Source: Virgibacillus subterraneus (lineage in GTDB: Bacteria > Bacillota > Bacilli > Bacillales > Amphibacillaceae). From it: a stretch of DNA of 64,000 nt. The stretch is from assembly GCF_900110695.1 (NCBI RefSeq), contig NZ_FOEH01000002.1:434001-498000 (forward strand), in the 5' to 3' direction. Position 1 is the stretch's first letter; each line of letters begins with the position of its first letter. Positions 31,262 to 38,883 of the stretch are shown piece after piece. Below the pieces are notes generated by a model. That model saw nothing but the letters and a program-made list of their open reading frames with translations. It made no database searches and was not told where the DNA came from. The position numbers were made by a program, and so were the translations under genes.

Positions 31262-31687
31262 ATGGGTGGTTTTAGTTTGGAACATTTAGAAGCAGCTCGA
31301 ATGTATTTATTTGGTGATGTGAAGTTTTTACACTTACTCCTATTATTAATGGCATTAGATATTTTAACAGGAGTATCCAAGGCGATTAAGAATAAAAAGT
31401 TATGGAGTCGAAAGAGCCTTTTCGGGTATGCAAGGAAGTTGTTGATTTTAGTGGTAATTATATTAGCCAACGTGGTTGATCAGATACTCGGATTGAAAGG
31501 AGCAGTAACATATGCTACCGTTCTTTTTTATATCGCGAATGAAGGTTTATCCATAATTGAGAACCTAGCAGATGTGGGTGTACTAGTTCCATCTAATTTA
31601 GCAGACAAGCTTAAAAACATCGATAATTCGGGCAGAGGAATTGTAGAAGAAGTGAAAGATGAATTTTCCGAAAAAGGGGATAAATGA
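31262..31687 (+). CDS. phage holin (Cph1/toxin-secretion type)
   Basis: The 141-residue product has an N-terminal short helix, then hydrophobic segments near residues 21-38 (FLHLLLLLMALDILTGVSKA), 58-75 (LLILVVIILANVVDQIL) and 80-95. The DxLTGxxKA motif and GLSIIENLADVGV are typical of the Holin_4_1/Cph1 family. It forms membrane pores that release the endolysin. AAGGAG lies 11 bases upstream. It overlaps the endolysin region closely. Confidence 0.92.
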   Translation: MGGFSLEHLEAARMYLFGDVKFLHLLLLLMALDILTGVSKAIKNKKLWSRKSLFGYARKLLILVVIILANVVDQILGLKGAVTYATVLFYIANEGLSIIENLADVGVLVPSNLADKLKNIDNSGRGIVEEVKDEFSEKGDK

Positions 31688-31688
31688 T

Positions 31689-32651
31689 ATGACCTTTATT
31701 TTTGAATCACTACCGCAGCTGATTGATAAACGCGAAGGACTACCTGAAAATGGTGAGTATGTCGATTACGGTGTCAGCTCTAAAACTATTCGAGCATGGC
31801 ACCATTCATTAACCAGAAAGCACTTAGGTGGTTCAGATGCAGAAGGTTTTGCTTCTTACCATGTGAATAATCTTGGGTGGCCAGGAATCGGTTATCATTT
31901 TGTTATTGAGCCAAAAAACGTTATTAATGGACGGGCCCGTATAGTATGGTGTCACGACCCAGGTAAACGTTCATACCATGTCGGGGATAGTAATACAAAG
32001 TCACTAGGCATTTGTGTTGCAGGAGATTACCGTTATGATGACCTGGACGATGCAACTAAAGCATCCATTGATGAACTTCACCAGGCGCTAGTCGATGATG
32101 GAATTGGTAACACAGATAAAGCTCATAACGAGCTACCGGGATATGGTTGGAAGCCGTGTTGCGTGTTTGATTATAATAAAGCTGTTCACTTTCTTGATGG
32201 TAAACAACCTGAAGTACTACCAGGCACATATACTATCCAAGAAGGCGACACTTTCTGGGGAATCGCGAATGGTCTCAAGGAGGTGAGTGCAGATGATTTA
32301 ATCAAGGCTAATCCTGATGTAGATCCTAAACGTTTGCAAGTTGGTCAGAAAATTAGTTTAGGTGCTGCTAAAAAGCCGAATCCCGAAGAACCAAAACAAT
32401 CAAGTAAACTTCCTAACACTGTATATCGTGCTAACAAACCATACCCGCATGGTAGTGGTGTAAGAGCAGTACAAGAAGCACTAGCAAGCATCTATTTCTA
32501 TCCAGAAAAAGGCGCTAAGAATAACGGTGTCGATGGTTACTACGGTCCTAATACAGCTGATGCCGTTAGGCGTTTTCAATCTATGTATGGGTTAAAACAA
32601 GATGGAGTATACGGACCGAATACTCGCGCTAAATTGTTAGAAGTAATGTAA
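31689..32651 (+). CDS. endolysin: amidase + LysM + peptidoglycan-binding domain
   Basis: The start is ATG 31689, after AAGGGGATAAATGAT. The 320-residue protein has an N-acetylmuramoyl-L-alanine amidase domain (residues ~25-160). Zinc-ligand candidates are HHSLTRK, YHFVIEPK and the late KAHNELPGYGWKPC. A LysM repeat (GTYTIQEGDTFWGIANGLKE) covers residues 178-225, and a C-terminal PG_binding_1 domain (residues ~245-320) has DGYYGPNTADAVRRFQ. It cuts the bond between muramic acid and the stem peptide. Last confident prophage gene. Confidence 0.95.
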   Translation: MTFIFESLPQLIDKREGLPENGEYVDYGVSSKTIRAWHHSLTRKHLGGSDAEGFASYHVNNLGWPGIGYHFVIEPKNVINGRARIVWCHDPGKRSYHVGDSNTKSLGICVAGDYRYDDLDDATKASIDELHQALVDDGIGNTDKAHNELPGYGWKPCCVFDYNKAVHFLDGKQPEVLPGTYTIQEGDTFWGIANGLKEVSADDLIKANPDVDPKRLQVGQKISLGAAKKPNPEEPKQSSKLPNTVYRANKPYPHGSGVRAVQEALASIYFYPEKGAKNNGVDGYYGPNTADAVRRFQSMYGLKQDGVYGPNTRAKLLEVM

Positions 32652-32689
32652 GAATTAAGTAAGAAAATAATAAGAAGACTATTTATTTG

Positions 32690-32860
32690 TTAGGTGGTAG
32701 GCAGACCACTTCCAACACCGGTTCGGAAAAGCCAGTTGGATAAATTAAGGTCAAAAGAAAAAGACCCCTTCACAAATGAAGAGGCAATACGGAAGTTGAG
32801 GGGGAAAATCAACGCCCACTTCCGTGAGTTATTATTACAGTTTAAGTAATAATATACAAA
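32690..32860 (+). ncRNA. possible structured RNA downstream of endolysin
   Basis: The 350-base gap after the endolysin holds no credible gene but several stems: CCAAC/GTTGG (32712/32735), GGTC/GACC (32749/32763), ACGGAAGT/ACTTCCGT (32789/32818), and the nine-base TATTATTAC/GTAATAATA (32830/32846). A row of hairpins without a reading frame suggests a folded transcript. It could also be part of an attachment or packaging region. Function unknown. Confidence 0.35.
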
Positions 32861-32969
32861 AACCCCATCGATTAAGATGAGGCTAGGTCGGTGAAAATAT
32901 GAAGAGAGGTATGTGCCATCTTTGACCTATAAATTTTATACTTACCAAGTATAGTTAAATTATACAAGT

Positions 32970-33003
32970 AACCCTCTACCTTAATTGGTGGAGGGTTATT
33001 TTT
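32970..33003 (+). terminator. rho-independent terminator
   Basis: ACCCTCTACC pairs with GGTGGAGGGT and is followed by ATTTTT on the plus strand. It ends rightward transcription from the lysis region and the structured segment. Confidence 0.75.
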
Positions 33004-33007
33004 GTAT

Positions 33008-33211
33008 TCACTTCTTAATCCTATATTTTTGAAATCTTTCCTCGACAAAACCTATTTGTATTAAATTGTTTATATTTTCTCTTACTTGTCCATCATTTGT
33101 TACTTCTTCAATTTCTATTGTTTGGGGATAATTCTTATTAAGTTCAACCAGGATACTGACTTCGATTAGATTAAGATTATTTTCCTGGGCAACTTCTAAT
33201 ATGTTTTTCAT
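33008..33211 (-). CDS. small winged-helix-like regulator, 67 aa
   Basis: The start is placed at the ATG at 33211; 33223 is an alternative. The 67-residue product looks like a mini winged helix (LIEVSILVELNKNYPQTIEI, then VRENINNLIQIGFVEERFQ and a basic end). It has no other domain. It lies convergent with the prophage lysis genes and next to an XRE regulator, so it may belong to the prophage end or to the host. Function inferred only from fold. Confidence 0.5.
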   Translation of the reverse strand: MKNILEVAQENNLNLIEVSILVELNKNYPQTIEIEEVTNDGQVRENINNLIQIGFVEERFQKYRIKK

Positions 33212-33349
33212 ATTATCGATCATCCTCTCTTGTTGGATTATATTGACTACAGAAAATTTTACCAAAGATTAGGGTGGAATAAAAAGCCATAGTACTAGAT
33301 TATAGCTGAAACTAACAATTTAAGTATGACCTCATCTATTATAATGGGG

Positions 33350-33565
33350 TTATGTCCCTCTTAGCGGCCCCATTACATCCTGAATTTGCTCGATATGTTT
33401 GACACCAAACTCCTGTTTAACCTTCTTAATTATATCCAGCGTTAGTCCTCTATTACCTGTTTCAATCTTTGCCACTAGTGACCGGCTTACTTCAATTTTG
33501 GCTGCCATTTCGTATTGTGATAATCGGTTTAATTTTCGTATATTCTTAAATAAATGACGATCCAT
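33350..33565 (-). CDS. XRE-family HTH regulator, 71 aa
   Basis: The product is a single Cro/CI-type helix-turn-helix (RLSQYEMAAKIEVSRSLVAK and IETGNRGLTLDIIKKVKQEF). ATG 33565 follows AAAGGTGGGAG. There is no oligomerisation domain, so it is a minimal DNA-binding regulator. It sits at the right edge of the prophage on the opposite strand. It may be a second immunity gene or a host gene. Confidence 0.8.
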   Translation of the reverse strand: MDRHLFKNIRKLNRLSQYEMAAKIEVSRSLVAKIETGNRGLTLDIIKKVKQEFGVKHIEQIQDVMGPLRGT

Positions 33566-33750
33566 AACTCCCACCTTTTGTGATAATTTTTCTTACTCTG
33601 CAAAAAGCCGTCGATTTTGGTGCTTTGATAATTTATATTCTTATTATTATATAATAAAACCCAAGTGTCTAACCCTTTGTAGTATAAATATCCAAAAAAG
33701 GGTAGAAATTTTTTTATGATTCACTAACAATTTATTTGATTAAAATAAAT

Positions 33751-33775
33751 AAGCCATAGCATTAAACTATGGCTT
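33751..33775. terminator. hairpin, possible terminator
   Basis: AAGCCATAG and CTATGGCTT form a perfect nine-base stem around CATTAAA. A/T-rich sequence flanks it on both sides, with the T-rich side on the minus strand. It lies in the 420-base gap between the XRE gene and the yjcZ-like gene, which otherwise shows only the SigK-like promoter. Confidence 0.5.
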
Positions 33776-33927
33776 AACGGTTTTAGGAGCAACAACTTAT
33801 ATTGGGGTATAGTTGTTACCCCTCTGATTATTACACTTTACATACCAATGTATCAATAATTTTCCATCATCACTTTTTCTACCTTTGACTGTATTTGGTA
33901 TCGGTCGAACCCTAGGTATTTGTACAA

Positions 33928-33955
33928 ACAATCTTAACCCCTTCAACATAATATA
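33928..33955 (+). promoter_or_regulatory. SigK-like promoter of yjcZ-like gene
   Basis: CATAATATA (33947-33955) matches the SigK -10 pattern CATANNNTA exactly, with AC 17 bases upstream at 33928-33929. It lies about 33 bases before the gene start, consistent with mother-cell expression. Confidence 0.55.
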
Positions 33956-33987
33956 AGGTAAGGCTATTTTGAAAGGAGGAATCATAA

Positions 33988-34107
33988 ATGAGTGACTTTT
34001 TTGGTGGTTTTGATAAAAAGAGGGATAACAATTTTGAGTTAATCGTTGTTCTTTTTATATTGTTAATTATTATAGGTGCTTCTTTTGTGAAAAAAGACTT
34101 TTATTAA
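33988..34107 (+). CDS. YjcZ-family small sporulation membrane protein
   Basis: GAAAGGAGGAATCATAA precedes the ATG. The 39-residue product has the YjcZ family layout: a Gly/aromatic start (SDFFGGFDKKRD) and a transmembrane helix FELIVVLFILLIIIGASF. YjcZ-like proteins are sporulation-induced in Bacillus. The usual Gly-rich start is replaced by a charged KKRDNN stretch. The SigK-like promoter fits. It marks host chromosome right of the prophage. Confidence 0.7.
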   Translation: MSDFFGGFDKKRDNNFELIVVLFILLIIIGASFVKKDFY

Positions 34108-34306
34108 AAACCTTACACTTGAGAAAAAGATTGAATTGAGATAGGGAAGACTGCCACCCCTCTTCCCTCCCCCTCTTATACCAATGTACGGATCCATATA
34201 CTGCTGTTTTAATTATGTTAAACGCAAAGCCATATCTTACGAAATTCTCTTTCACCCTAGTTTCGCCCAATAAGTGATATCTAGGGTTTTTATAGTAATG
34301 GAGTCT

Positions 34307-34396
34307 TTAAAATACGCCAATATGGTTTCCTAGAGTATTTGCGCCACCCATCACCTGGACATTATTGTCACCTCCAAGTTTCTTTTCTTTTTCCAT
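34307..34396 (-). CDS. small hypothetical protein, 29 aa
   Basis: A very strong GAGGAGGGGAGAAGCA site precedes the ATG at 34396. The 29-residue product (EKEKKLGGDNNVQVMGGANT and a short end) is Gly/Asn-rich after a charged start. It lies convergent with the yjcZ-like gene. The strong ribosome binding site is the main evidence; a spore-associated role would fit the context but is not shown. Confidence 0.45.
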   Translation of the reverse strand: MEKEKKLGGDNNVQVMGGANTLGNHIGVF

Positions 34397-34503
34397 TGCT
34401 TCTCCCCTCCTCATAACCACTATCGTTTGCGGAGGGTGTTATGTGGCATTCAAATTGAAAATAATTTAATTTATTTTTGATATTCTTTTTTTATGATACA
34501 ATA

Positions 34504-34517
34504 CGAGCAAATGTTCT
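34504..34517. promoter_or_regulatory. degenerate LexA (SOS) box
   Basis: CGAGCAAATGTTCT is close to the Bacillus SOS operator CGAAC-N4-GTTCG, with two mismatches in ten conserved positions. It sits just after a GATACAAT -10-like box and before a decayed operon of the type (yolD, uvrX) usually under LexA control. Confidence 0.4.
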
Positions 34518-34534
34518 TTTATGGAGGTTATTTC

Positions 34535-34759
34535 ATGATGAATATGCTTCGACGTTCCATTCGAACTAAACAAAGACTCGAAATGATCTACCTTGATAAT
34601 GATGACCAGGTATCACAATGAATTATTAAAGTGATAAAAATAAATGACAATATAGTTCTGGCCTATTGCTATACCCGGGAGAAAGTCAGAACATTTAAAC
34701 TGGACAATATCTTGTCTGTAGAACAATCCGTAAACGAATGGGGGCATAATGATGAGTGA
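34535..34759 (+). pseudogene. WYL-like small protein of the yolD operon, TGA-interrupted
   Basis: ATG 34535 follows ATGGAGGTTATTTC. Read through the TGA at 34619-34621, the frame encodes a protein of about 74 residues (RTKQRLEMIYLDNDDQVSQ, stop, then IIKVIKINDNIVLAYCYTRE, KVRTFKLDNILSVEQ). I recognise this as the small WYL-like protein often encoded before yolD in Bacillaceae. The stop probably replaced an Arg codon (CGA to TGA). With the frameshift in the next gene it indicates a dead operon. Confidence 0.7.
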
Positions 34760-34917
34760 AGCTAATGATCGTGGAACGAAGAAATGGACTGCAATGATGA
34801 TGCCGGAATATGAGCAGATGCTTAAAACAAATGTGGTCCGAAGATGAATATAAGGAAAAGCCATTATTATCTGAGTATAAGAAGGCGGAAATAGTCAAAC
34901 GTCTATTGGAAAAATAG
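34749..34917 (+). pseudogene. yolD: YolD-like protein, frameshifted
   Basis: The frame starts NDRGTKKWTAMMMPEYEQML, the YolD family signature. An extra A near 34827-34830 shifts the frame. In the next frame the family continues MWSEDEYKEKPLLSEYKKAE and ends at 34917. YolD is usually made with the SOS-induced Y-family polymerase UvrX; no uvrX is present here. The gene is a remnant. Confidence 0.75.
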
Positions 34918-34922
34918 AAATA

Positions 34923-35039
34923 ATACCAAGTTCTACCCCAAAAGGTGCAACACTATCTAACGTTGAAGCCTTAAATAAAGCCTTAAAGCAAAATAAGTTT
35001 GGAAAAGAAATTTTATCTGTTCATTCAATCTCAGATTAG
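34923..35039 (+). pseudogene. C-terminal coding fragment, unidentified
   Basis: An open frame without a start encodes SSTPKGATLSNVEALNKALK followed by QNKFGKEILSVHSISD and a stop. The composition looks like real protein, but nothing upstream in frame supplies a start. It may be the end of a gene lost in the same decay that hit the yolD operon. Bases 35040-35273 hold no supported gene apart from a SigK-like promoter. Confidence 0.3.
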
Positions 35040-35208
35040 CTCTTTTTTATTGAAGTAAAGGGCAGAATAATTGAAAATTAAAATAAAAAAGAAGTTCATA
35101 AAAGGAATTTTTATGATTGGACATATTATTACAGTTATTAATTTAATGCTATTGCTTTTTAACAAGTATCTTACTAAATAACAAACTAAAAGGGCAATTA
35201 TCCATAAC

Positions 35209-35236
35209 ACTCTGGTTGCTGTAAGTGCATAACATA
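35209..35236 (+). promoter_or_regulatory. SigK-like promoter of coat gene
   Basis: CATAACATA (35228-35236) matches CATANNNTA, with AC at 35209-35210, 17 bases upstream. It lies about 38 bases before the start of the coat-cluster gene. Confidence 0.55.
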
Positions 35237-35273
35237 TTAAAGAAATCGAATCTAAATATGGAGGGTTGGACAA

Positions 35274-35468
35274 ATGGGTAATAATAGAGAATTTAATAAT
35301 ATTTCTAAAAAGAGTATAGATATGCTTATTAACTCAACATTTAAGCGACATGGAGTAAGTCTAGATAAACCCCAAAAGATTACTCTAAAGGAAAAGCAGG
35401 AATTAAAAAACTTAGTCAAAGAATTACAAAAGGGTGTAACCTCTTTAACAAAAACAACGAAAAAATGA
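35274..35468 (+). CDS. small spore-coat-cluster protein, 64 aa
   Basis: TGGAGGGTTGGACAA precedes the ATG. The 64-residue basic product (KKSIDMLINSTFKRHGVSLD, then KITLKEKQELKNLVKELQKG) resembles small proteins encoded beside cotX in Bacillaceae. It contains two predicted helices and a Lys/Thr-rich end. SigK-like promoter and neighbour CotX support a late mother-cell coat role. The family is recalled, not proven. Confidence 0.6.
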   Translation: MGNNREFNNISKKSIDMLINSTFKRHGVSLDKPQKITLKEKQELKNLVKELQKGVTSLTKTTKK

Positions 35469-35483
35469 ATTTTTCTTAAAGAA

Positions 35484-35525
35484 AAAGAATGGATGCTAAG
35501 TAACGGCATTTTCCATTCTTTTTTT
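35484..35525 (+). terminator. rho-independent terminator
   Basis: AAAGAATGGA and TCCATTCTTT pair around a 17-base loop and are followed by a long T run. Confidence 0.75.
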
Positions 35526-35637
35526 CTTCGAAATGGATAAAAGCACATATCCTAATGGAATGGTCTTTAGCCTTTCCATCTCTTTGACTTTTCACATACA
35601 GTGTAGTGTAAACTTAGTATTATTAAGGAGGAAGAAA

Positions 35638-36108
35638 ATGGAGGAAAGTAAAGTTTGGGAAGGGGAAAAACCTACGGTAAGTAGTAGACAGGTAAGTAGA
35701 TGGAATGCACTTGACCCAACAAGTGTTCATCCTTTAGATAACGAAACACAGGATGCTGGTCAAATAATAAAATCCATCCAACAGTCGTTTGAATCTATTG
35801 TAATTAAAGATTCAGCTGATGTTGAAGTAACAAGCACTGATACCCAAGCGGCTATCAACCTGCAAGTTGCCCTCCAAGCAACAATTTCATTAGTAATTAG
35901 CTTATCAATTGCTGATAGTGATAAGGCTGAGAGAGTAACACAGGATTTACTATCTAGATTAACATCCAATCAAGTAAACAGACAACAAACGTATATTGAA
36001 AATTCTCGTGGAGTTAAAGTTACTACAACAGATACAGATGTAGCAGTAAATGCGCAAGTGTTATTACAGGTTTTGATTGCTTTAGTTGCTAAAATAAATA
36101 TCCTGTAA
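35638..36108 (+). CDS. cotX: spore coat protein CotX-like
   Basis: ATG 35638 follows AAGGAGGAAGAAA; a longer in-frame extension to 35533 crosses the previous terminator. The 156-residue product has the two-fold CotX repeat. SFESIVIKDSADVEVTSTDT and AAINLQVALQATISLVISLS recur later as YIENSRGVKVTTTDTDVAVN and AQVLLQVLIALVAKI. CotX lies in the outer, insoluble spore coat/crust. A near-SigK -10 (CATACAGTG at 35595) lies upstream. Hairpin terminator downstream. Confidence 0.88.
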   Translation: MEESKVWEGEKPTVSSRQVSRWNALDPTSVHPLDNETQDAGQIIKSIQQSFESIVIKDSADVEVTSTDTQAAINLQVALQATISLVISLSIADSDKAERVTQDLLSRLTSNQVNRQQTYIENSRGVKVTTTDTDVAVNAQVLLQVLIALVAKINIL

Positions 36109-36123
36109 TATGAATGAATGTGA

Positions 36124-36149
36124 GCCGACCTATTAGTTGATAGGTCGGC
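36124..36149 (+). terminator. hairpin terminator after cotX
   Basis: GCCGACCTAT pairs perfectly with ATAGGTCGGC around TAGTTG. The T run is weak, so it may instead stabilise the mRNA end. Confidence 0.6.
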
Positions 36150-36262
36150 AATGTATATTAAGTGTGGCTTATTAAATCCTTTTACTTTTAATCTATACAT
36201 TTTTAGTTGATAATTTCTTTAACTATTGGGTGCTTTAATTTAACAACAGATATTAGAAAGAA

Positions 36263-36294
36263 AAATGGCTTGGAGAAATATCCAAGCCATTTTT
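36263..36294. terminator. terminator hairpin in the gap after cotX
   Basis: AAATGGCTTGG pairs with CCAAGCCATTT around AGAAATAT, with T or A runs on both sides, so it can work in either direction. The rest of the 420-base gap (36109-36528) shows no gene. Confidence 0.8.
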
Positions 36295-36528
36295 ACTGTA
36301 AATTTACTGGTGAAAGTTTAGTGATTATAGGTGAGCTTTAACTTGCGAATCACTATTTCGCATCTCACAAGTGATCAGTTACCTTTTGGTTAGAGTTATT
36401 TTTAGTTCTGTAGATTAATTTTTTAGTGTTTGTATATGGTGCGTTGGTTGTGATTGCTTAAATTTAACATTTATTGAAACTTTTCAGATAATATAACAGT
36501 ATTAGTGTATTAGAAGGGGTGTATTTAG

Positions 36529-37197
36529 TTGGGTAAAATTAAATCTTTATTTAAAACAAAATGGTTCTGGGGAATATCAATAACAGTTCTAGTTTTATTC
36601 ATTTCTATGTTTGGAATTCATAACGTAGGTTATTCAAAAGGTCAGGATTCATTAACAGCAGAAATAAACGAAGAGGCATTGAATTATGAACAAATACAGG
36701 AAAAGGTTGGTGAAGCGGAACAAATATTGGCTGATTTTAATAATGAAATTGAAACAGCAGAATCTGACTTAAAGACCATTGAAGATAAGGTCGCAAAAAA
36801 TCAGGATAAATTTGACGAATTGCAAAAACTAGCAAGTAATCGAGATGAATTACAAAATGAGGTAAGTGTAGCAGAATCAGAATTGACCGGGTTACAATCA
36901 GATATAAAAGTTACAGAAAATAAATTGGCTAAATTGGAAGGTGATTTAGTTGCAGCAAAAGAAAAGCCAATTGAAGTTGGGGCTGGTCAATTTGTTTTTG
37001 GGGAAGACATTAAGCCAGGGCGATATAAAGTAACGCCAATTGGAAGAGGGAGCAACTTTTCTGTTTGGGATGCAGACGGAGGGTTAGTCCTCTCTACAAT
37101 ACTCGGAGACGGTGGAGTTCCTAGTTATGTCTTCGTAGGGTCATCTGGATATAAAGTGAAAAATGCTGTTCCTGTCAAATTAACACCGGTTGAATAG
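36529..37197 (+). CDS. membrane-anchored coiled-coil protein, 222 aa
   Basis: A TTG start follows AAGGGGTGTATTTAG. A transmembrane anchor (FWGISITVLVLFISMFGIHN) covers residues 13-32. Residues 40-150 are a continuous coiled coil (EAEQILADFNNEIETAESDL). The C-terminal 75 residues form a beta domain (AGQFVFGEDIKPGRYKVTPI), a type seen on many Gram-positive surface and prophage proteins. The protein would face outward. Function unknown; it could be host or prophage cargo. Confidence 0.7.
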   Translation: MGKIKSLFKTKWFWGISITVLVLFISMFGIHNVGYSKGQDSLTAEINEEALNYEQIQEKVGEAEQILADFNNEIETAESDLKTIEDKVAKNQDKFDELQKLASNRDELQNEVSVAESELTGLQSDIKVTENKLAKLEGDLVAAKEKPIEVGAGQFVFGEDIKPGRYKVTPIGRGSNFSVWDADGGLVLSTILGDGGVPSYVFVGSSGYKVKNAVPVKLTPVE

Positions 37198-37201
37198 GGG
37201 A

Positions 37202-37234
37202 AAAGAAGAGGTATTAAGCCTCTTCTTTATTTTT
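37202..37234 (+). terminator. rho-independent terminator
   Basis: AAAGAAGAGG and CCTCTTCTTT form a ten-base stem followed by a T run. Confidence 0.9.
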
Positions 37235-37403
37235 TTGTTTCCATTATTGCTTGTGATACAATTGGTTTAAAATCGTTTAGATTGGCATAAGTAATATACT
37301 GGTAATAGACAGAAATGCTTTTAAACCCTGTATGTAAAGGGTTTATAGTTAACATATAGTTAACGCTATTATTATGGTGAAAATAATGAAAAATGGTGAT
37401 ATA

Positions 37404-38135
37404 ATGACAAATTCTTTAGAACGGTTACAAAAGGTTATCGCACAAAGTGGAGTCACATCAAGGAGAAAAGCGGAGAGATTGATTGTTGATGGTAAAGTAA
37501 AGGTTAATAGTAAAGTCGTCAATGAACTAGGAACTAAAGTGACTCCCAGTGATGATATTGAAGTTAACGGAGTACTTTTGGAAAAAGAGGAACCTGTATA
37601 TTATATGCTCTATAAACCTAGAGGGGTTATTTCGAGCATAAGTGATGACAAAGGAAGAAAAGTTGTAACAGATTATTTGGGAGAAGTTTCTGAGCGGATC
37701 TATCCGATTGGACGACTCGACTATGATTCTTCTGGTATATTATTGTTAACAAATGATGGTGACTTCGCTAACCTGCTAATGCATCCGAAACATGGTGTAG
37801 ATAAAGTATATGTTGCAAAAATTAAAGGTATTCCAAGTAAAAGTGAGCTTAATAATTTAAAAAAAGGTGTTAAAGTTGATAATGATCTACTAAAAGTTAT
37901 TGGATATAACATACTAGAAGTAGATAGACAAAAAACAACCATGATATTGGAGCTGACACTGCATGAAGGTAAAAATAGGCATATCAGACGAATGATGGAG
38001 GGGATAGGATATCCTGTATCCAAGTTGAAGCGGGAGAAGTATGGTCTTCTGACTTTACATGGAATGCAGCCTGGAAATTATCGGCCATTAACCCCTCATG
38101 AAATTAAAAAAATGCGGCATTTAGCAGAAAACTAA
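37404..38135 (+). CDS. rluB: 23S rRNA pseudouridine synthase RluB
   Basis: ATG 37404 is chosen because the protein then starts with the S4 domain (LERLQKVIAQSGVTSRRKAE); the upstream frame adds only a few unlikely residues. The 243-residue product has the S4 RNA-binding domain (1-60) and the RsuA/RluB catalytic domain with GRLDYDSSGILLLTNDGD (catalytic Asp) and HEGKNRHIRRM. It makes a pseudouridine in 23S rRNA helix 89-90. In B. subtilis rluB also precedes resA. Confidence 0.95.
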   Translation: MTNSLERLQKVIAQSGVTSRRKAERLIVDGKVKVNSKVVNELGTKVTPSDDIEVNGVLLEKEEPVYYMLYKPRGVISSISDDKGRKVVTDYLGEVSERIYPIGRLDYDSSGILLLTNDGDFANLLMHPKHGVDKVYVAKIKGIPSKSELNNLKKGVKVDNDLLKVIGYNILEVDRQKTTMILELTLHEGKNRHIRRMMEGIGYPVSKLKREKYGLLTLHGMQPGNYRPLTPHEIKKMRHLAEN

Positions 38136-38283
38136 AGAAAAGTGCCTGTTTAATGTTGTAAAAATCTGTACCTGCAATCCACCAGGTGGCGAGAGGGTTA
38201 GTATTAAGTGCAATTAATTGTCGAATAATAGTCAAATTTGCCACTATGTTCTCATGATACAATGACGTGGGGAGTGAATAGAC

Positions 38284-38856
38284 ATGAGCACCGAAAAGAT
38301 AAAGGCGAATAAAAAGCGCAAGAAACAAAACAGGCTGATTTTTAGAACAGTTGTGTTAGCGGTCTTACTTGTCGCCGTTGTATATGCTTTAGTTTCTAAT
38401 TTTAACAAAGAAAAGACAAATGTTGAACCAGGTAATGAGGCACCAGATTTTAAGCTTCAGCAAATAAATGACAACAACGAGCTTGAAACAGTACAATTAA
38501 GTGAGTTAGAAGGTAAGGGTGTCATGCTAAACTTTTGGGGAACATGGTGTGAACCATGCAAAGCAGAAATGCCTTATATGGAAAAGTTATACCCAGAATA
38601 TAAGGACAAGGGGATTGAAATAGTCGCTGTCAGTCTGGATGCTACTGAAATTGTTGTGGATCGTTTTGTTGATCGATATGACTTAACATTCCCTATACCG
38701 CATGACACAAAAAGTGAGGTAATGAATCTTTATAGCGTTGGTCCAATACCGAGTACTTTTTTTATAAATCCAGAAGGGGAAATTGTTGAGGTAGTTGAAG
38801 GTGCGTTAACTTTAGATAAACTTGAAGGCCATTTAAAAGAAATTCAACCTAAATAA
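38284..38856 (+). CDS. resA: thiol-disulfide oxidoreductase ResA
   Basis: The 190-residue product has an N-terminal membrane anchor (RLIFRTVVLAVLLVAVVYAL) and an extracellular thioredoxin fold with the CEPC motif in NFWGTWCEPCKAEMPYM near residue 88. It reduces the haem-binding cysteines of apocytochrome c before haem attachment. It is the first gene of resABCDE. Spacing to resB is short (27 bases). Confidence 0.96.
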   Translation: MSTEKIKANKKRKKQNRLIFRTVVLAVLLVAVVYALVSNFNKEKTNVEPGNEAPDFKLQQINDNNELETVQLSELEGKGVMLNFWGTWCEPCKAEMPYMEKLYPEYKDKGIEIVAVSLDATEIVVDRFVDRYDLTFPIPHDTKSEVMNLYSVGPIPSTFFINPEGEIVEVVEGALTLDKLEGHLKEIQPK

Positions 38857-38883
38857 AGAATGCAGCTATTGTGAGGGATATGA

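Noticed and set aside
33797-33985. Leftward 62-aa frame upstream of the yjcZ-like gene
   Set aside because: It would start inside the reverse complement of that gene's ribosome binding site and has no site of its own. The hairpin at 33751 could end such a transcript, so a small chance remains.
35113-35181. 22-aa hydrophobic frame after AAAGGA
   Set aside because: Too short and with only a weak ribosome binding site; no other support.
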